NCBI RefSeq assembly: GCF_025950085.1
Contig: NZ_JAPDDS010000012.1
Coordinates: forward strand, 1 to 64,000
Length of the DNA: 64,000 nucleotides
Reading direction: 5' to 3'
Origin: Luteolibacter flavescens
GTDB taxonomy: Bacteria > Verrucomicrobiota > Verrucomicrobiia > Verrucomicrobiales > Akkermansiaceae
Of this stretch, positions 56,658-64,000 are shown one piece after another. The notes beneath the pieces are model-generated. The model was not told where the DNA came from and made no database searches. It saw nothing but the letters and a program-made list of their open reading frames with translations. How positions within the stretch are numbered: the stretch's first letter is position 1; every line of letters begins with the position of its first letter. The position numbers were made by a program, and so were the translations under genes.

Positions 56658-57830
56658 TCAAACAGTAGCGGAAATCGCCGCAATCGTTGCAGTGGCAAAG
56701 CATCCCTGCATCAGGTAGCCGCCCGTGGGTGCCTCCCAATCAATCATTTCACCGGCGAGAAAAATGCCGGGAAATTTTCTCAGCATTAAATTGGAATAAA
56801 GCTCATCCCAACACACTCCGCCGGCAGATGAAATTGATTCATCGATCGGACGCGGTGACTTGAATCTAACAGGAAAATTTTTGGCGCGTGCAGCAAGTTG
56901 CAATGCAGAAGTTGCGGGGCTTAATGCATCGCAGAGGATAGCATGTGCTGCATCGGAAAGCTTCCACAGGCGCTTGCAATCCTTTACGGGATCGATGTTT
57001 GCGGCTGTTAGACGAGCGGCCAATTCTTCGGTTGAGAACGTCGGCTTGAAGTCGATGTGGATCGTCGGCTCGTTCATGGAGCGCAATGCTGCGCCGAGCT
57101 GATAGATGGCTCCGCCTTCAAGGCCATACGATGTGACCATCAGTTCGCCCTTCGCTTCGTAATTACCCGCACGGATCACGAGGTTCTTCAGCGGGTGGCC
57201 TTCCGCGATACGTAGAACCTCGGCGGACCACTCGGTTTCCCATCCGCAGTTCGCCGGAGCGAGCGGTGTCACTTCGACTCCAAGGCCTTCGAGGATCGAT
57301 GTCCACTTTCCATCCGATCCGGTGATGGACCATGATGCCCCCCCGAGCGCGAGGATGACGGCATCGAACGCATAAGTACGATGTTCATCGTAGATGGAGA
57401 AACCGACTTCGTGCGGTGGTCCCGGCTTGAGGCCGGTCCAGCGATGATTCATCGCGAAGGTCACGCCGAGCGCGCGCAGGCGATCCACCCAGCGGCGGAG
57501 CAGGGGAGCCGCCTTCATCTCGCGAGGGTAAACGCGGCCGGTGCGTTGCTCGAATGTCTCGATGCCGAGGCCCGCTGCCCATTCGCGCAGGTCCGAGGGC
57601 GTGAAGGAGGAGATGGCGTGCTGCCAGAAATCCGGTGGCCCCGAGTAGCGCGAGATGAAGCGCTCGAGATCCTCGCCGTGGGTGATATTCAGTCCGCCCC
57701 GCCCCGCGACCAGCAACTTGCGGCCCACGGATGGCTTCGCGTCGAAGACAGTGACGGAGGCTCCTCGTTGCGCTGCGACCTCCGCGGCGCGGAGCCCGGC
57801 CGGCCCACCTCCGATGACCGCGAGTTTCAT
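56658..57830 (-). CDS. FAD-dependent oxidoreductase, BaiN/HI0933-like
   Basis: A 390-residue flavoprotein. The dinucleotide-binding start MKLAVIGGGPAGLRAAEVAAQRGA is followed by VGRKLLVAGRGGLNITHGED, a signature of the HI0933/YhiN/BaiN group, and FAVDAVILALGGAS-like AFDAVILALGGASWSITGSDG. The C-terminus has GIFLAGEMIDWEAPTGGYLMQGCFATA, the second FAD-contact motif. The ATG at 57830 begins the Rossmann fold. The gene's 3' third is noticeably poorer in GC than the rest. The substrate is unknown. Confidence 0.88.
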   Translation of the reverse strand: MKLAVIGGGPAGLRAAEVAAQRGASVTVFDAKPSVGRKLLVAGRGGLNITHGEDLERFISRYSGPPDFWQHAISSFTPSDLREWAAGLGIETFEQRTGRVYPREMKAAPLLRRWVDRLRALGVTFAMNHRWTGLKPGPPHEVGFSIYDEHRTYAFDAVILALGGASWSITGSDGKWTSILEGLGVEVTPLAPANCGWETEWSAEVLRIAEGHPLKNLVIRAGNYEAKGELMVTSYGLEGGAIYQLGAALRSMNEPTIHIDFKPTFSTEELAARLTAANIDPVKDCKRLWKLSDAAHAILCDALSPATSALQLAARAKNFPVRFKSPRPIDESISSAGGVCWDELYSNLMLRKFPGIFLAGEMIDWEAPTGGYLMQGCFATATIAAISATV

Positions 57831-57877
57831 GCTGTCACGGGGCTGGTCATCGCCCGTTTGCTGTTTCATGATCCGGC

Positions 57878-58072
57878 ATGCGTTTGCAGCAGGACCAGTT
57901 GTGGAAGAGGGGCGAGGAGTTCATCCGGATCACGCGGCTGGAGCGTTTCGAAGTGGCCTACAAGACGATGGCCGACCTGTCCACGAAGGAAGGCGAGCAC
58001 CACGTGCTGCCGAAGAAGGAATTCTGCCGCCTGGTCCGCGGTGCGAAGCTGGTGGAGGCGGAAGACGACTGA
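57878..58072 (+). CDS. Small conserved-looking protein (64 residues)
   Basis: A 64-residue basic and acidic protein beginning MRLQQDQLWKRGEEFIRITRLERFEVAYKT. I see no known domain, but the sequence reads as real coding DNA and has a good hairpin after it. It diverges from the flavoprotein gene, with 47 bp between starts, so the two may share a promoter region. Its function is unknown. Confidence 0.65.
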   Translation: MRLQQDQLWKRGEEFIRITRLERFEVAYKTMADLSTKEGEHHVLPKKEFCRLVRGAKLVEAEDD

Positions 58073-58094
58073 CGGCAGCGACCTGCTGCCGTCA
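58070..58094 (+). terminator. Hairpin after the 64-residue protein gene
   Basis: TGACGGCAGC pairs with GCTGCCGTCA around gacct, a perfect 10-bp stem that includes the stop codon. TTGATG follows. It separates this gene from pyrG on the other strand. Confidence 0.6.
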
Positions 58095-58132
58095 TTGATG
58101 AATCCCCCTGCGGCAGCGCGCCGCGGCCGCTG

Positions 58133-59749
58133 TCACTGGGCGAGCGCGCGATCCAGCGCCGCCTTCACGAAGCCCGCGAAGAGCGGATGCGGCTTGTTCG
58201 GCTTGGACTGGAATTCCGGGTGGAACTGCGCACCGAGGAAGAACGGATGGTTTGGGATCTCGACGATCTCGACGAGGCCTTCTTTCTCGGAGACCGACGA
58301 GATGACGAGTCCGCATTCCTGCAGCTTGTCCTGGAAGTCGGAGTTGAACTCGTAGCGGTGGCGATGACGCTCGTGAATGCGGTCCGCGCCGCTGTAGAGG
58401 TCCGCCGCCTTCGTTCCTGCGAAGACGATGCTCTCGCATGAACCGAGGCGCATGGTGGCCCCCATGTCTTCCACGCCCTTCTGCTCTTCCTGCAGGCAGA
58501 TGACGGGGAAGGGGGTGTTCTTGTCGAACTCGGTCGAGTTCGCACCACGAAGCTTGCAGACATTCCGCGCGAACTCGATCGTAGCGATCTGCATGCCGAG
58601 GCAGATGCCGAAGTAGGGGATGTTGCTCTCTCGGGCATACTGGGCCGCGAGAATCTTGCCCTCGATGCCGCGGTCGCCGAAGCCGCCGGGGACGAGGATG
58701 CCATCGACATCGCCGATGACCGCCTTCGCGCCGTGGTCCTCGATAGCCTCGGCTTCCACGCGGACGATGTTCACCTTCGTATCGTGATGCGCACCGGCGT
58801 GGATGAGGGATTCGTAGATCGACTTGTAGGCGTCCTGCAGCTCGATGTATTTGCCCGCGACCGCGATGGTCACCTTGTTCTTCGGGTGGATGACGCGGCG
58901 GACGAAGTGCTCCCAGTCGTCAAGCGCGGGAGAAGGCGTATGGCCGAGGCCGATGCGATCCACTACGAGGCGGTCGATCTTGTCGCGGCGCAGGTCCAGC
59001 GGGCATTCGTAGATCGTGTGGGCCACGTCGCGGAAGGCGACCACGTTCTTCTTCTCGACGTTGCAGAACATCGCGATCTTCTTGCGGTTGTCCTCGTCGA
59101 GGTCCGCTTCGGTGCGGCAGATGATGATGTCCGGCTGGATGCCGAGTTCGCGGAGCTTCGCGACGGATTGCTGGGTCGGCTTCGTCTTCACCTCGCCCGC
59201 CGCCTTGATGAAAGGCAGCAGCGTCACGTGGATGAAGCAGACGTTCTCCTTGCCCACCTCGAGGGCGAACTGGCGCAGCGCCTCCACGAAGAGCAGGCCC
59301 TCCATGTCGCCGACCGTGCCGCCGATCTCCGTGATCAGCACGTCCACGTCGGGGTTGTTGTCCGTCACCGCGTGCAGGCGGCATTTGATCTCGTCGGTCA
59401 CGTGCGGGATGAACTGCACGGTCTTGCCGAGGTATTCGCCCTTGCGCTCCTTCTTGATCACCGCGTCGAAGACTTGGCCCGAGGTCAGGTTGTTCATCCG
59501 CGACATCACGCCGGAGGTGAAGCGCTCGTAGTGGCCGAGGTCCAGGTCCGTCTCCGCGCCGTCATCCAGCACGTACACCTCGCCGTGCTGGTAGGGCGAC
59601 ATGGTGCCCGGGTCCACGTTGAGATACGGGTCGAATTTCTGCATCAGCGTCTTGAGGCCGCGGTGCTCCAGCAGCGCGCCGATGGAGGCGGCGGCGAGAC
59701 CTTTGCCGAGGGACGAGACGACACCGCCGGTGACGAAGATGTATTTCAT
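58133..59749 (-). CDS. pyrG: CTP synthase
   Basis: A 538-residue enzyme that makes CTP from UTP, ATP and glutamine. The synthase domain (residues 1-270) starts [28 protein letters not shown] with the P-loop. The glutaminase domain (about 290-538) has the PGGFGDRG oxyanion loop, the nucleophile YFGICLGMQ (Cys) and the C-terminal [14 protein letters not shown] (His and Glu). Length is normal. The start overlaps the end of kdsB by four bases, so CTP supply and CMP-Kdo formation are translationally coupled, a known arrangement. Confidence 0.97.
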   Translation of the reverse strand: MKYIFVTGGVVSSLGKGLAAASIGALLEHRGLKTLMQKFDPYLNVDPGTMSPYQHGEVYVLDDGAETDLDLGHYERFTSGVMSRMNNLTSGQVFDAVIKKERKGEYLGKTVQFIPHVTDEIKCRLHAVTDNNPDVDVLITEIGGTVGDMEGLLFVEALRQFALEVGKENVCFIHVTLLPFIKAAGEVKTKPTQQSVAKLRELGIQPDIIICRTEADLDEDNRKKIAMFCNVEKKNVVAFRDVAHTIYECPLDLRRDKIDRLVVDRIGLGHTPSPALDDWEHFVRRVIHPKNKVTIAVAGKYIELQDAYKSIYESLIHAGAHHDTKVNIVRVEAEAIEDHGAKAVIGDVDGILVPGGFGDRGIEGKILAAQYARESNIPYFGICLGMQIATIEFARNVCKLRGANSTEFDKNTPFPVICLQEEQKGVEDMGATMRLGSCESIVFAGTKAADLYSGADRIHERHRHRYEFNSDFQDKLQECGLVISSVSEKEGLVEIVEIPNHPFFLGAQFHPEFQSKPNKPHPLFAGFVKAALDRALAQ

Positions 59750-60507
59750 GGGTGGGACAGTTGGCTGGTAAGGATGGACTCGACGTGCGCGGCTTGTTCG
59801 GGAGTGTCAACACCGGGTGAGGTGTCATTTGTGGGCAGGACCCGGATCGACGCCCCGTTTTCCAGGGCGCGGAGTTGTTCGAGCGATTCGGCCTGCTCCA
59901 GCGGAGAGGGAGGCCAGGTGACGAATCTCTCAAGGAAAGTGCGGCGGTATGCGTAGATGCCCTTGTGCCGGTAGACGGGTAGGCCCGCGACCGGATTCCG
60001 GAAATAGGGCAGGGGAGAGCGGGAGAAATAGAGCGCGCGGCCGTCCAGCGCGGTGACCACTTTCACCACGTTCGGGTCCTGCACTGCCGGGTCGGCGGGA
60101 TCCAGCGGGTTCGCGGCTGTCGCCATGTCCAGCGTCGCGTCTTCGGCCATGGCGGCGGCGAGCTCGTCCACCAGCACCGGGTCGATCAGCGGCTCGTCGC
60201 CCTGGATATTCACGATGATGTCCGCCTGCGGCATCGAGCGGACGGCCTCGGCGAGGCGGTCGGTGCCGGTCGGGTGCTCGGGCGAGGTCATGATCACCTT
60301 CGCGCCGAAGCCCTCCGCGGCGGCTTGGATGCGCTCGTCATCCGTGGCGATGTAGAGGTCGTCGAGTCGCGTGCATTTCCGGCACTGCTCCCAGACGTGC
60401 TGGACGAGGGGCTTTCCGGCGATGAGGTGGAGGGGCTTTCCGGGGAAGCGGGAGGACCCCCAACGCGCTGGAAGAATCCCGATGATGTGTGGTGCGGCGG
60501 CGCCCAT
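59746..60507 (-). CDS. kdsB: 3-deoxy-manno-octulosonate cytidylyltransferase
   Basis: A 253-residue enzyme that activates Kdo with CTP to CMP-Kdo for lipopolysaccharide core synthesis. The start [20 protein letters not shown] is the nucleotide-binding motif. [13 protein letters not shown] and [18 protein letters not shown] are typical family motifs. The ATG at 60507 was chosen; an upstream ATG at 60546 would add 13 residues without support. The gene product uses CTP made by the following pyrG product. It shows that the cell makes Kdo-containing LPS. Confidence 0.94.
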   Translation of the reverse strand: MGAAAPHIIGILPARWGSSRFPGKPLHLIAGKPLVQHVWEQCRKCTRLDDLYIATDDERIQAAAEGFGAKVIMTSPEHPTGTDRLAEAVRSMPQADIIVNIQGDEPLIDPVLVDELAAAMAEDATLDMATAANPLDPADPAVQDPNVVKVVTALDGRALYFSRSPLPYFRNPVAGLPVYRHKGIYAYRRTFLERFVTWPPSPLEQAESLEQLRALENGASIRVLPTNDTSPGVDTPEQAAHVESILTSQLSHP

Positions 60508-60573
60508 GAAATTGCTCGGCGCGGAGACTAGGGGGGGAGCCGCCACACGGGCAAGAGCGCGTGTGGAAATTCC

Positions 60574-60816
60574 TCAGTGCCCGGTCCAGGTCCCGCCGCT
60601 TTCGAGGTAAACGAGCGCTTTATCGAAGGAGCAATTCGTCAGGAAATGCTCCAGCCGCGCGGGAATCCCGCCGCGGTGGGTCTGATGCCACGCGAGGATT
60701 TCCTCGGAGACCGTCTTCAGCGCGTCGAGGTGCGCCGCGGAGTCCCGGTCGCGGAAGGCGTGGTCGGCGATGGTTTCCTTCCGGTGGCGGAGGAGGGCGG
60801 CGAGGTCGTCGTGCAT
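60574..60816 (-). CDS. Small hypothetical protein between symporter and kdsB genes
   Basis: An 80-residue mainly helical protein with MHDDLAALLRHRKETIADHAFRDRDSAAHLD and an end of SFDKALVYLESGGTWTGH. No family is recognised. It begins three bases after the SSS symporter gene and ends 66 bp before kdsB, so it is cotranscribed with one or both. It may be a small partner of the symporter. Confidence 0.65.
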   Translation of the reverse strand: MHDDLAALLRHRKETIADHAFRDRDSAAHLDALKTVSEEILAWHQTHRGGIPARLEHFLTNCSFDKALVYLESGGTWTGH

Positions 60817-60819
60817 GGC

Positions 60820-62619
60820 TCAGGCAAGTGTTCTGGCAACGTAGGCGTCTCCCTTGCGGCGGAAGCACAGGCCGACCGCGACGGTCACCAGCGTGCCGAG
60901 CATGATGCGCCAGGTGAAGGCGAAGACCGGCATCCACGACGGCAGATACCACGGCTCATGGCTGGTGCGGCTGGACCAGAGCGCGCGGACCTCGGCTTCC
61001 GGGAGCTTGGACTTTTCCGCGACCTGCGCGACAAGTTCGGGCGTCGCTTCGGCAAAGGACTCGGGAGCGAAGGTGGAGTATGACGGCGCGGCTTTCAGCG
61101 AAACGAGCGCCTTGCGGACCTTCGCCTCTTTGTCGTGGAAGATGTCGTGCACGTCGTTGTGCGCGCTGGAGAAGAAGCAGACGACCAGCAGGCCGGCGAC
61201 CATGGCGATGACGTTGCCGCGGCAGTTTCCGCGGGTCTTCGTCAGCATGCCGATCAGGAAGACCCCGAGGAGGGAACCGTAGGTGTAACCGAAGCTGCCG
61301 AGGACGATGGGGATGATGCGCAGGTCGGGATTCTTCAGCTTGATGAAGGCCGTGCCGATGCCGATGAGGGCGAGGAGCACGGCGAAGCCGACGGTGGCCC
61401 AGCGGGCTGCCTTGAACTGCTCGTTCGAACTGGCCTGCGGGCGGAAATACCCGACATACCAGTCCTTCGTGAAAGTGGTCGCGAGGGCATTCAGCGCGGT
61501 GCTGAGCGATCCCATCGCGGTGGCGAAGAGACCGGCCGCGAGCAGGCCGCGCAGGCCAGGTGCGAGATCGTGGACCATGAACCAAGCGAAAATGCCGGGA
61601 TCGTGATCCGGAGCGCGATGGGCATTCTCGGTGTAGAAACGATGGAGCAAGATCCCGATTGCCAGGAAGCCGACTACCACTGGCAGGTCGATGAGGCCCG
61701 AGACGATCACCGAGCGCTGGCCCTTCTTGTGATCCTTCGAGGTGAGCATCCGCTGCACCATGTCCTGATCGGTGCCGTGCGTGGCCAGCGTGGTGAAGAC
61801 GGAGCCGAGGAAGGCTGCCCAGATGGTATATTCCTGGCTGAGGATGGAGCGGACGTTTTCGCCGAAGGACTTCTGATCATCGATCCCAGTCGTGATGTAG
61901 GAATTGATGTCGCCAGCGGAGGGGGTGATGGAGCTGGTGAAACCTTCCCAGCCACCGGTTTTTCCTAGCAACCAGAAGAAGACGTAGGCGGCGGAGCCAA
62001 ACATCAGGCTCACCTGGATAAGGTCCGTCCATACCACCGCCTTGATGCCGCCGAGCGTGGTGTAGAGGGCGGTGAGGAAGGTGATCACCACCACCGCGCC
62101 GACGTAGATGAAGAGCTCCTGCTGGAAGCGTGCCGCTCCCTCAAGCTGGCGGAACTCCGGATGCATCACTTCCCACGCCAGCACGAGAAGGATGGCGGCG
62201 ACGAAGATCCGCGAGCCGCTCGCCAGCGAGCGCGTGAGGAGGAAGACGAATGACGACAGCCTGCGGGTGACTCGCCCGAAGCGGATCTCGAGGAACTCGT
62301 AGATGCTGACGACCTTCAGGTCGTAGAAGGGCTTGATGAAAATCCCCGCAACGAGCAAGCGCGCGAGGATGGTACCGATGACGAGCTGCGCGTAGAGGAA
62401 GTTCAGCTTCGCGTAGCCTTCGCTCGGTGTGCCGAGGAAGGTGCCGGCGGAAATCTCGGACGCGAGGATCGACGCGAGCACCGCCCACCATGGCATCGAG
62501 CGATTGCCCAGCGCGTAGGTCTCCATCGTCTTCTGACCTCGCGCGGCATACAGCCCGATCCCGATGATCACCACGAAGTAAATGACGATGATGGCAAGGT
62601 CGAGGCCGGCTCCGGACAT
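60820..62619 (-). CDS. Sodium:solute symporter (SSS family)
   Basis: A 599-residue membrane protein with about 13 helices. The first helix LAIIVIYFVVIIGIGLYAARG and the YALGNRSMPWWAVLASILASEISAGTFLGTPSEGY stretch are typical of SSS family symporters, as are RVTRRLSSFVFLLTRSLASGSRIF and LGGIKAVVWTDLIQVSLMF. An extramembrane loop near 500-560 is inserted before the last helix. The family carries sugars, amino acids or sialic acids with Na+; the substrate cannot be assigned. It starts the operon SSS-small protein-kdsB-pyrG on the minus strand. Confidence 0.93.
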   Translation of the reverse strand: MSGAGLDLAIIVIYFVVIIGIGLYAARGQKTMETYALGNRSMPWWAVLASILASEISAGTFLGTPSEGYAKLNFLYAQLVIGTILARLLVAGIFIKPFYDLKVVSIYEFLEIRFGRVTRRLSSFVFLLTRSLASGSRIFVAAILLVLAWEVMHPEFRQLEGAARFQQELFIYVGAVVVITFLTALYTTLGGIKAVVWTDLIQVSLMFGSAAYVFFWLLGKTGGWEGFTSSITPSAGDINSYITTGIDDQKSFGENVRSILSQEYTIWAAFLGSVFTTLATHGTDQDMVQRMLTSKDHKKGQRSVIVSGLIDLPVVVGFLAIGILLHRFYTENAHRAPDHDPGIFAWFMVHDLAPGLRGLLAAGLFATAMGSLSTALNALATTFTKDWYVGYFRPQASSNEQFKAARWATVGFAVLLALIGIGTAFIKLKNPDLRIIPIVLGSFGYTYGSLLGVFLIGMLTKTRGNCRGNVIAMVAGLLVVCFFSSAHNDVHDIFHDKEAKVRKALVSLKAAPSYSTFAPESFAEATPELVAQVAEKSKLPEAEVRALWSSRTSHEPWYLPSWMPVFAFTWRIMLGTLVTVAVGLCFRRKGDAYVARTLA

Positions 62620-63040
62620 GAGGCGGAGTCTTTCCCGTCACGTGCCCGGCGACAAGCGAAAGGCGGGTTTGCGCTGCTTTCCTTTCGCATGTAAGGACTT
62701 CCGTGAACGGGGCGTATCGGAATGGAATTTTATGCCCCGCGGGATGCGTGGAAATCCGTTGATTCCAAGCGGGGAAGCGCTTGTTGGATGGTGGTTTCGA
62801 CCTCGGATAGTTCGGGGTGATTAACTAAAATTCCGGTCAAGGTTTTAAAAAATTTTGGGCGTGGAACCCTTGTGGAAAGGGGAGGAAAAGTGGCGGCTGT
62901 TAGATGAGGTAAAATTTGAATCCCCCTCCGTCCCCGGGACGCTGTATCCCTCCTTCCCGCCGCGCTCCGAGAGGCTCCCACAAACCCTCCGGAGGTCAGT
63001 CAGGCGCAAAAACCTTTTTTTGAAAAAGCACGTGACAAAC
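62620..63040. other. Intergenic region upstream of dnaA, possible origin
   Basis: A 421-bp gap that is more AT-rich than its surroundings. It contains three words resembling half or full DnaA boxes read on the minus strand: CGTGGAAAT (62747-62755), CGTGGAACC (62860-62868) and TGTGGAAAG (62871-62879), whose complement CTTTCCACA differs from TTATCCACA at two positions. An AT-rich stretch (62822-62858) lies beside them. No gene is convincing here. The site beside dnaA fits an oriC, but the boxes are imperfect. Confidence 0.4.
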
Positions 63041-64000
63041 ATGGAGTCTGAGGAGTTCGAGGAGGATGCAATGAAGGCGGTCGCTGACGTGGCCGCCCAA
63101 TGGGAAGCAACCTGCGAAGTTCTCGGCGGCCTGGTGAGCAAGGATGCTTACCAGCGCTGGTTCCGGGCTTCGAGGTTGGTGGCGGTGGATGATTCGAAGG
63201 CGGTGATCGCCGTTCCGAATGACATCCACCAGGTGTGGATCGAGACGAACTACATGCCGGAACTCGCTACCGCCGTGGCGGAGACGATGGAAGGTGTGCG
63301 CGGGGTGAGACTCGTGGTGGAGGACAAGCTCCAGGAGATTCTGAAGGCCGAGGCTCCGGCAGCCGATCAGGCAGCACCGGCCCGCACGGCACCGGCTGTC
63401 CAGGCAGGCGGAGAGGTCAGCTTTGAGAAGCGGCTCAAGACGAGCGGTCTCCAGCCTCAGTTCACGCTGGAGAACTTCGTGGTCGGCGCGAACAGCCAGT
63501 TCGCCCACGCGGCTTGCGAGGCTGTCGGCAAGCGCAAGGGACCGGGCTACAACCCGCTCTTCATCCACGGCGGCTCCGGTCTCGGGAAGACTCACCTGAT
63601 GCAGGCCATCGGCCAGGAGTGGCTGCGCGGCGTGCCTGCCTCGCGCGTGGTCTATCTCACCTGCGAAAAGTTCACGAACGAGTTCATCGACGCCGTCCGC
63701 AAGGGCGACCTTGAGCGCTTCCGCAAGCGCTACCGCTCCGCCGAGCTGATGCTGATCGATGACGTGCAGTTCATCGGCGGCAAGGAGCGTTCGCAGGAGG
63801 AATTCTTCCACACCTTCAACTCGCTGCTCGACGGGCGCTGCCAGGTGATCCTGACGAGCGACCGCCCGGCAAGCGAGATCAAGAACCTGGAGCCGCGCCT
63901 CGTCTCCCGCTTCGAGTGCGGCCTGACGGTGGAGATCCAGCCGCCGGTCTTCGAGACCCGCCTGGCGATCCTCCAGAAAAAGCGCGACGAGTGGAAGGTG
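63041..64000 (+). CDS. dnaA: Chromosomal replication initiator DnaA (5' part)
   Basis: The first 320 codons of DnaA, cut by the window end. Domain I is near residues 12-90 (EATCEVLGGLVSKDAYQRWFRASRLV), a short Ala/Pro linker (domain II) follows, and the AAA+ domain III starts at about 130 (LKTSGLQPQFTLENFVVGANSQFAHA). Walker A is IHGGSGLGKTHL near residue 180, and Walker B LMLIDDVQFIGGKERSQEEFFHTF lies near residue 240. The start at 63041 was chosen; an ATG at 63071 is an alternative. Domain IV is outside the window. Confidence 0.95.
   Translation, partial: MESEEFEEDAMKAVADVAAQWEATCEVLGGLVSKDAYQRWFRASRLVAVDDSKAVIAVPNDIHQVWIETNYMPELATAVAETMEGVRGVRLVVEDKLQEILKAEAPAADQAAPARTAPAVQAGGEVSFEKRLKTSGLQPQFTLENFVVGANSQFAHAACEAVGKRKGPGYNPLFIHGGSGLGKTHLMQAIGQEWLRGVPASRVVYLTCEKFTNEFIDAVRKGDLERFRKRYRSAELMLIDDVQFIGGKERSQEEFFHTFNSLLDGRCQVILTSDRPASEIKNLEPRLVSRFECGLTVEIQPPVFETRLAILQKKRDEWKV

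Noticed and set aside
62730-62981. An 83-codon minus-strand frame upstream of dnaA
   Set aside because: It overlaps the AT-rich stretch and DnaA-like words and has no protein-like character.

Overview
The window reads as chromosomal DNA of a GC-rich member of the Verrucomicrobia (Verrucomicrobiaceae/Luteolibacter-like). The reasons are the C-terminal calcium-loop and 'YSTTLADGSW'-type tails on secreted proteins, an autotransporter-associated beta-strand repeat protein, an ECF-type sigma factor paired with a WD40-bearing Hanks kinase, and a Gram-negative envelope gene set (KdsB, RND/TolC efflux, PagL-like deacylase). This is inferred from gene content; no rRNA gene is present. The right edge holds the first 320 codons of dnaA, so the window may end near the replication origin.

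Layout. 1-0.9 kb: a short REP-like region and tag. 0.9-9.3 kb: small operons: a DUF4139 pair, a CoA-transferase/GNAT fusion with a histone-deacetylase-fold enzyme, a complete RES/Xre toxin-antitoxin pair with two operator-like palindromes, a PagL-like protein, YbjN, MmcQ and AlbA_2 proteins. 10.5-24.9 kb: an export and metal-efflux island running in one direction. It holds an ABC ATPase, a TolC-CusB-CusA type RND pump flanked by histidine-rich small proteins, a Cys-rich protein, a DevBCA/MacB-like ABC exporter interrupted by a GTAG-type REPIN, a Cys-rich lipoprotein and ChrA. 25-27.2 kb (minus): the translation/replication operon rplY-pth-rpsF-ssb with a canonical promoter.

27.3-28.8 kb: a retron. 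The reverse transcriptase is preceded by a 179-nt region whose ends pair over about 22 bp (a1/a2), with an AAGC immediately after a1 and several hairpins inside. No separate effector gene is next to it. 28.9-32.5 kb (minus): phoR, phoB, a putative lipoprotein and a tandem Lrp/AsnC-like (NirD/AhbA-like) protein.

32.7-47.8 kb: a sigma factor, a 1013-residue membrane Ser/Thr kinase with WD40 repeats, then three very large secreted proteins (1814, 1255 and 684 residues) packed with 12-nt gaps. This looks like one functional locus of unknown purpose. 47.9-53 kb: GAPDH, an EF-hand/esterase fusion, a PH-domain membrane protein, a hydroxypyruvate-isomerase-like TIM barrel and an EEP-family phosphatase. 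53-62.6 kb (minus): an adhesin-like beta-strand-repeat protein, a flavoprotein, pyrG, kdsB, a small protein and an SSS symporter. 62.6-63.04 kb: an AT-richer gap with DnaA-box-like words before dnaA.

The two most notable loci are the retron with a readable msr-msd candidate and the sigma/kinase/giant-secreted-protein locus.
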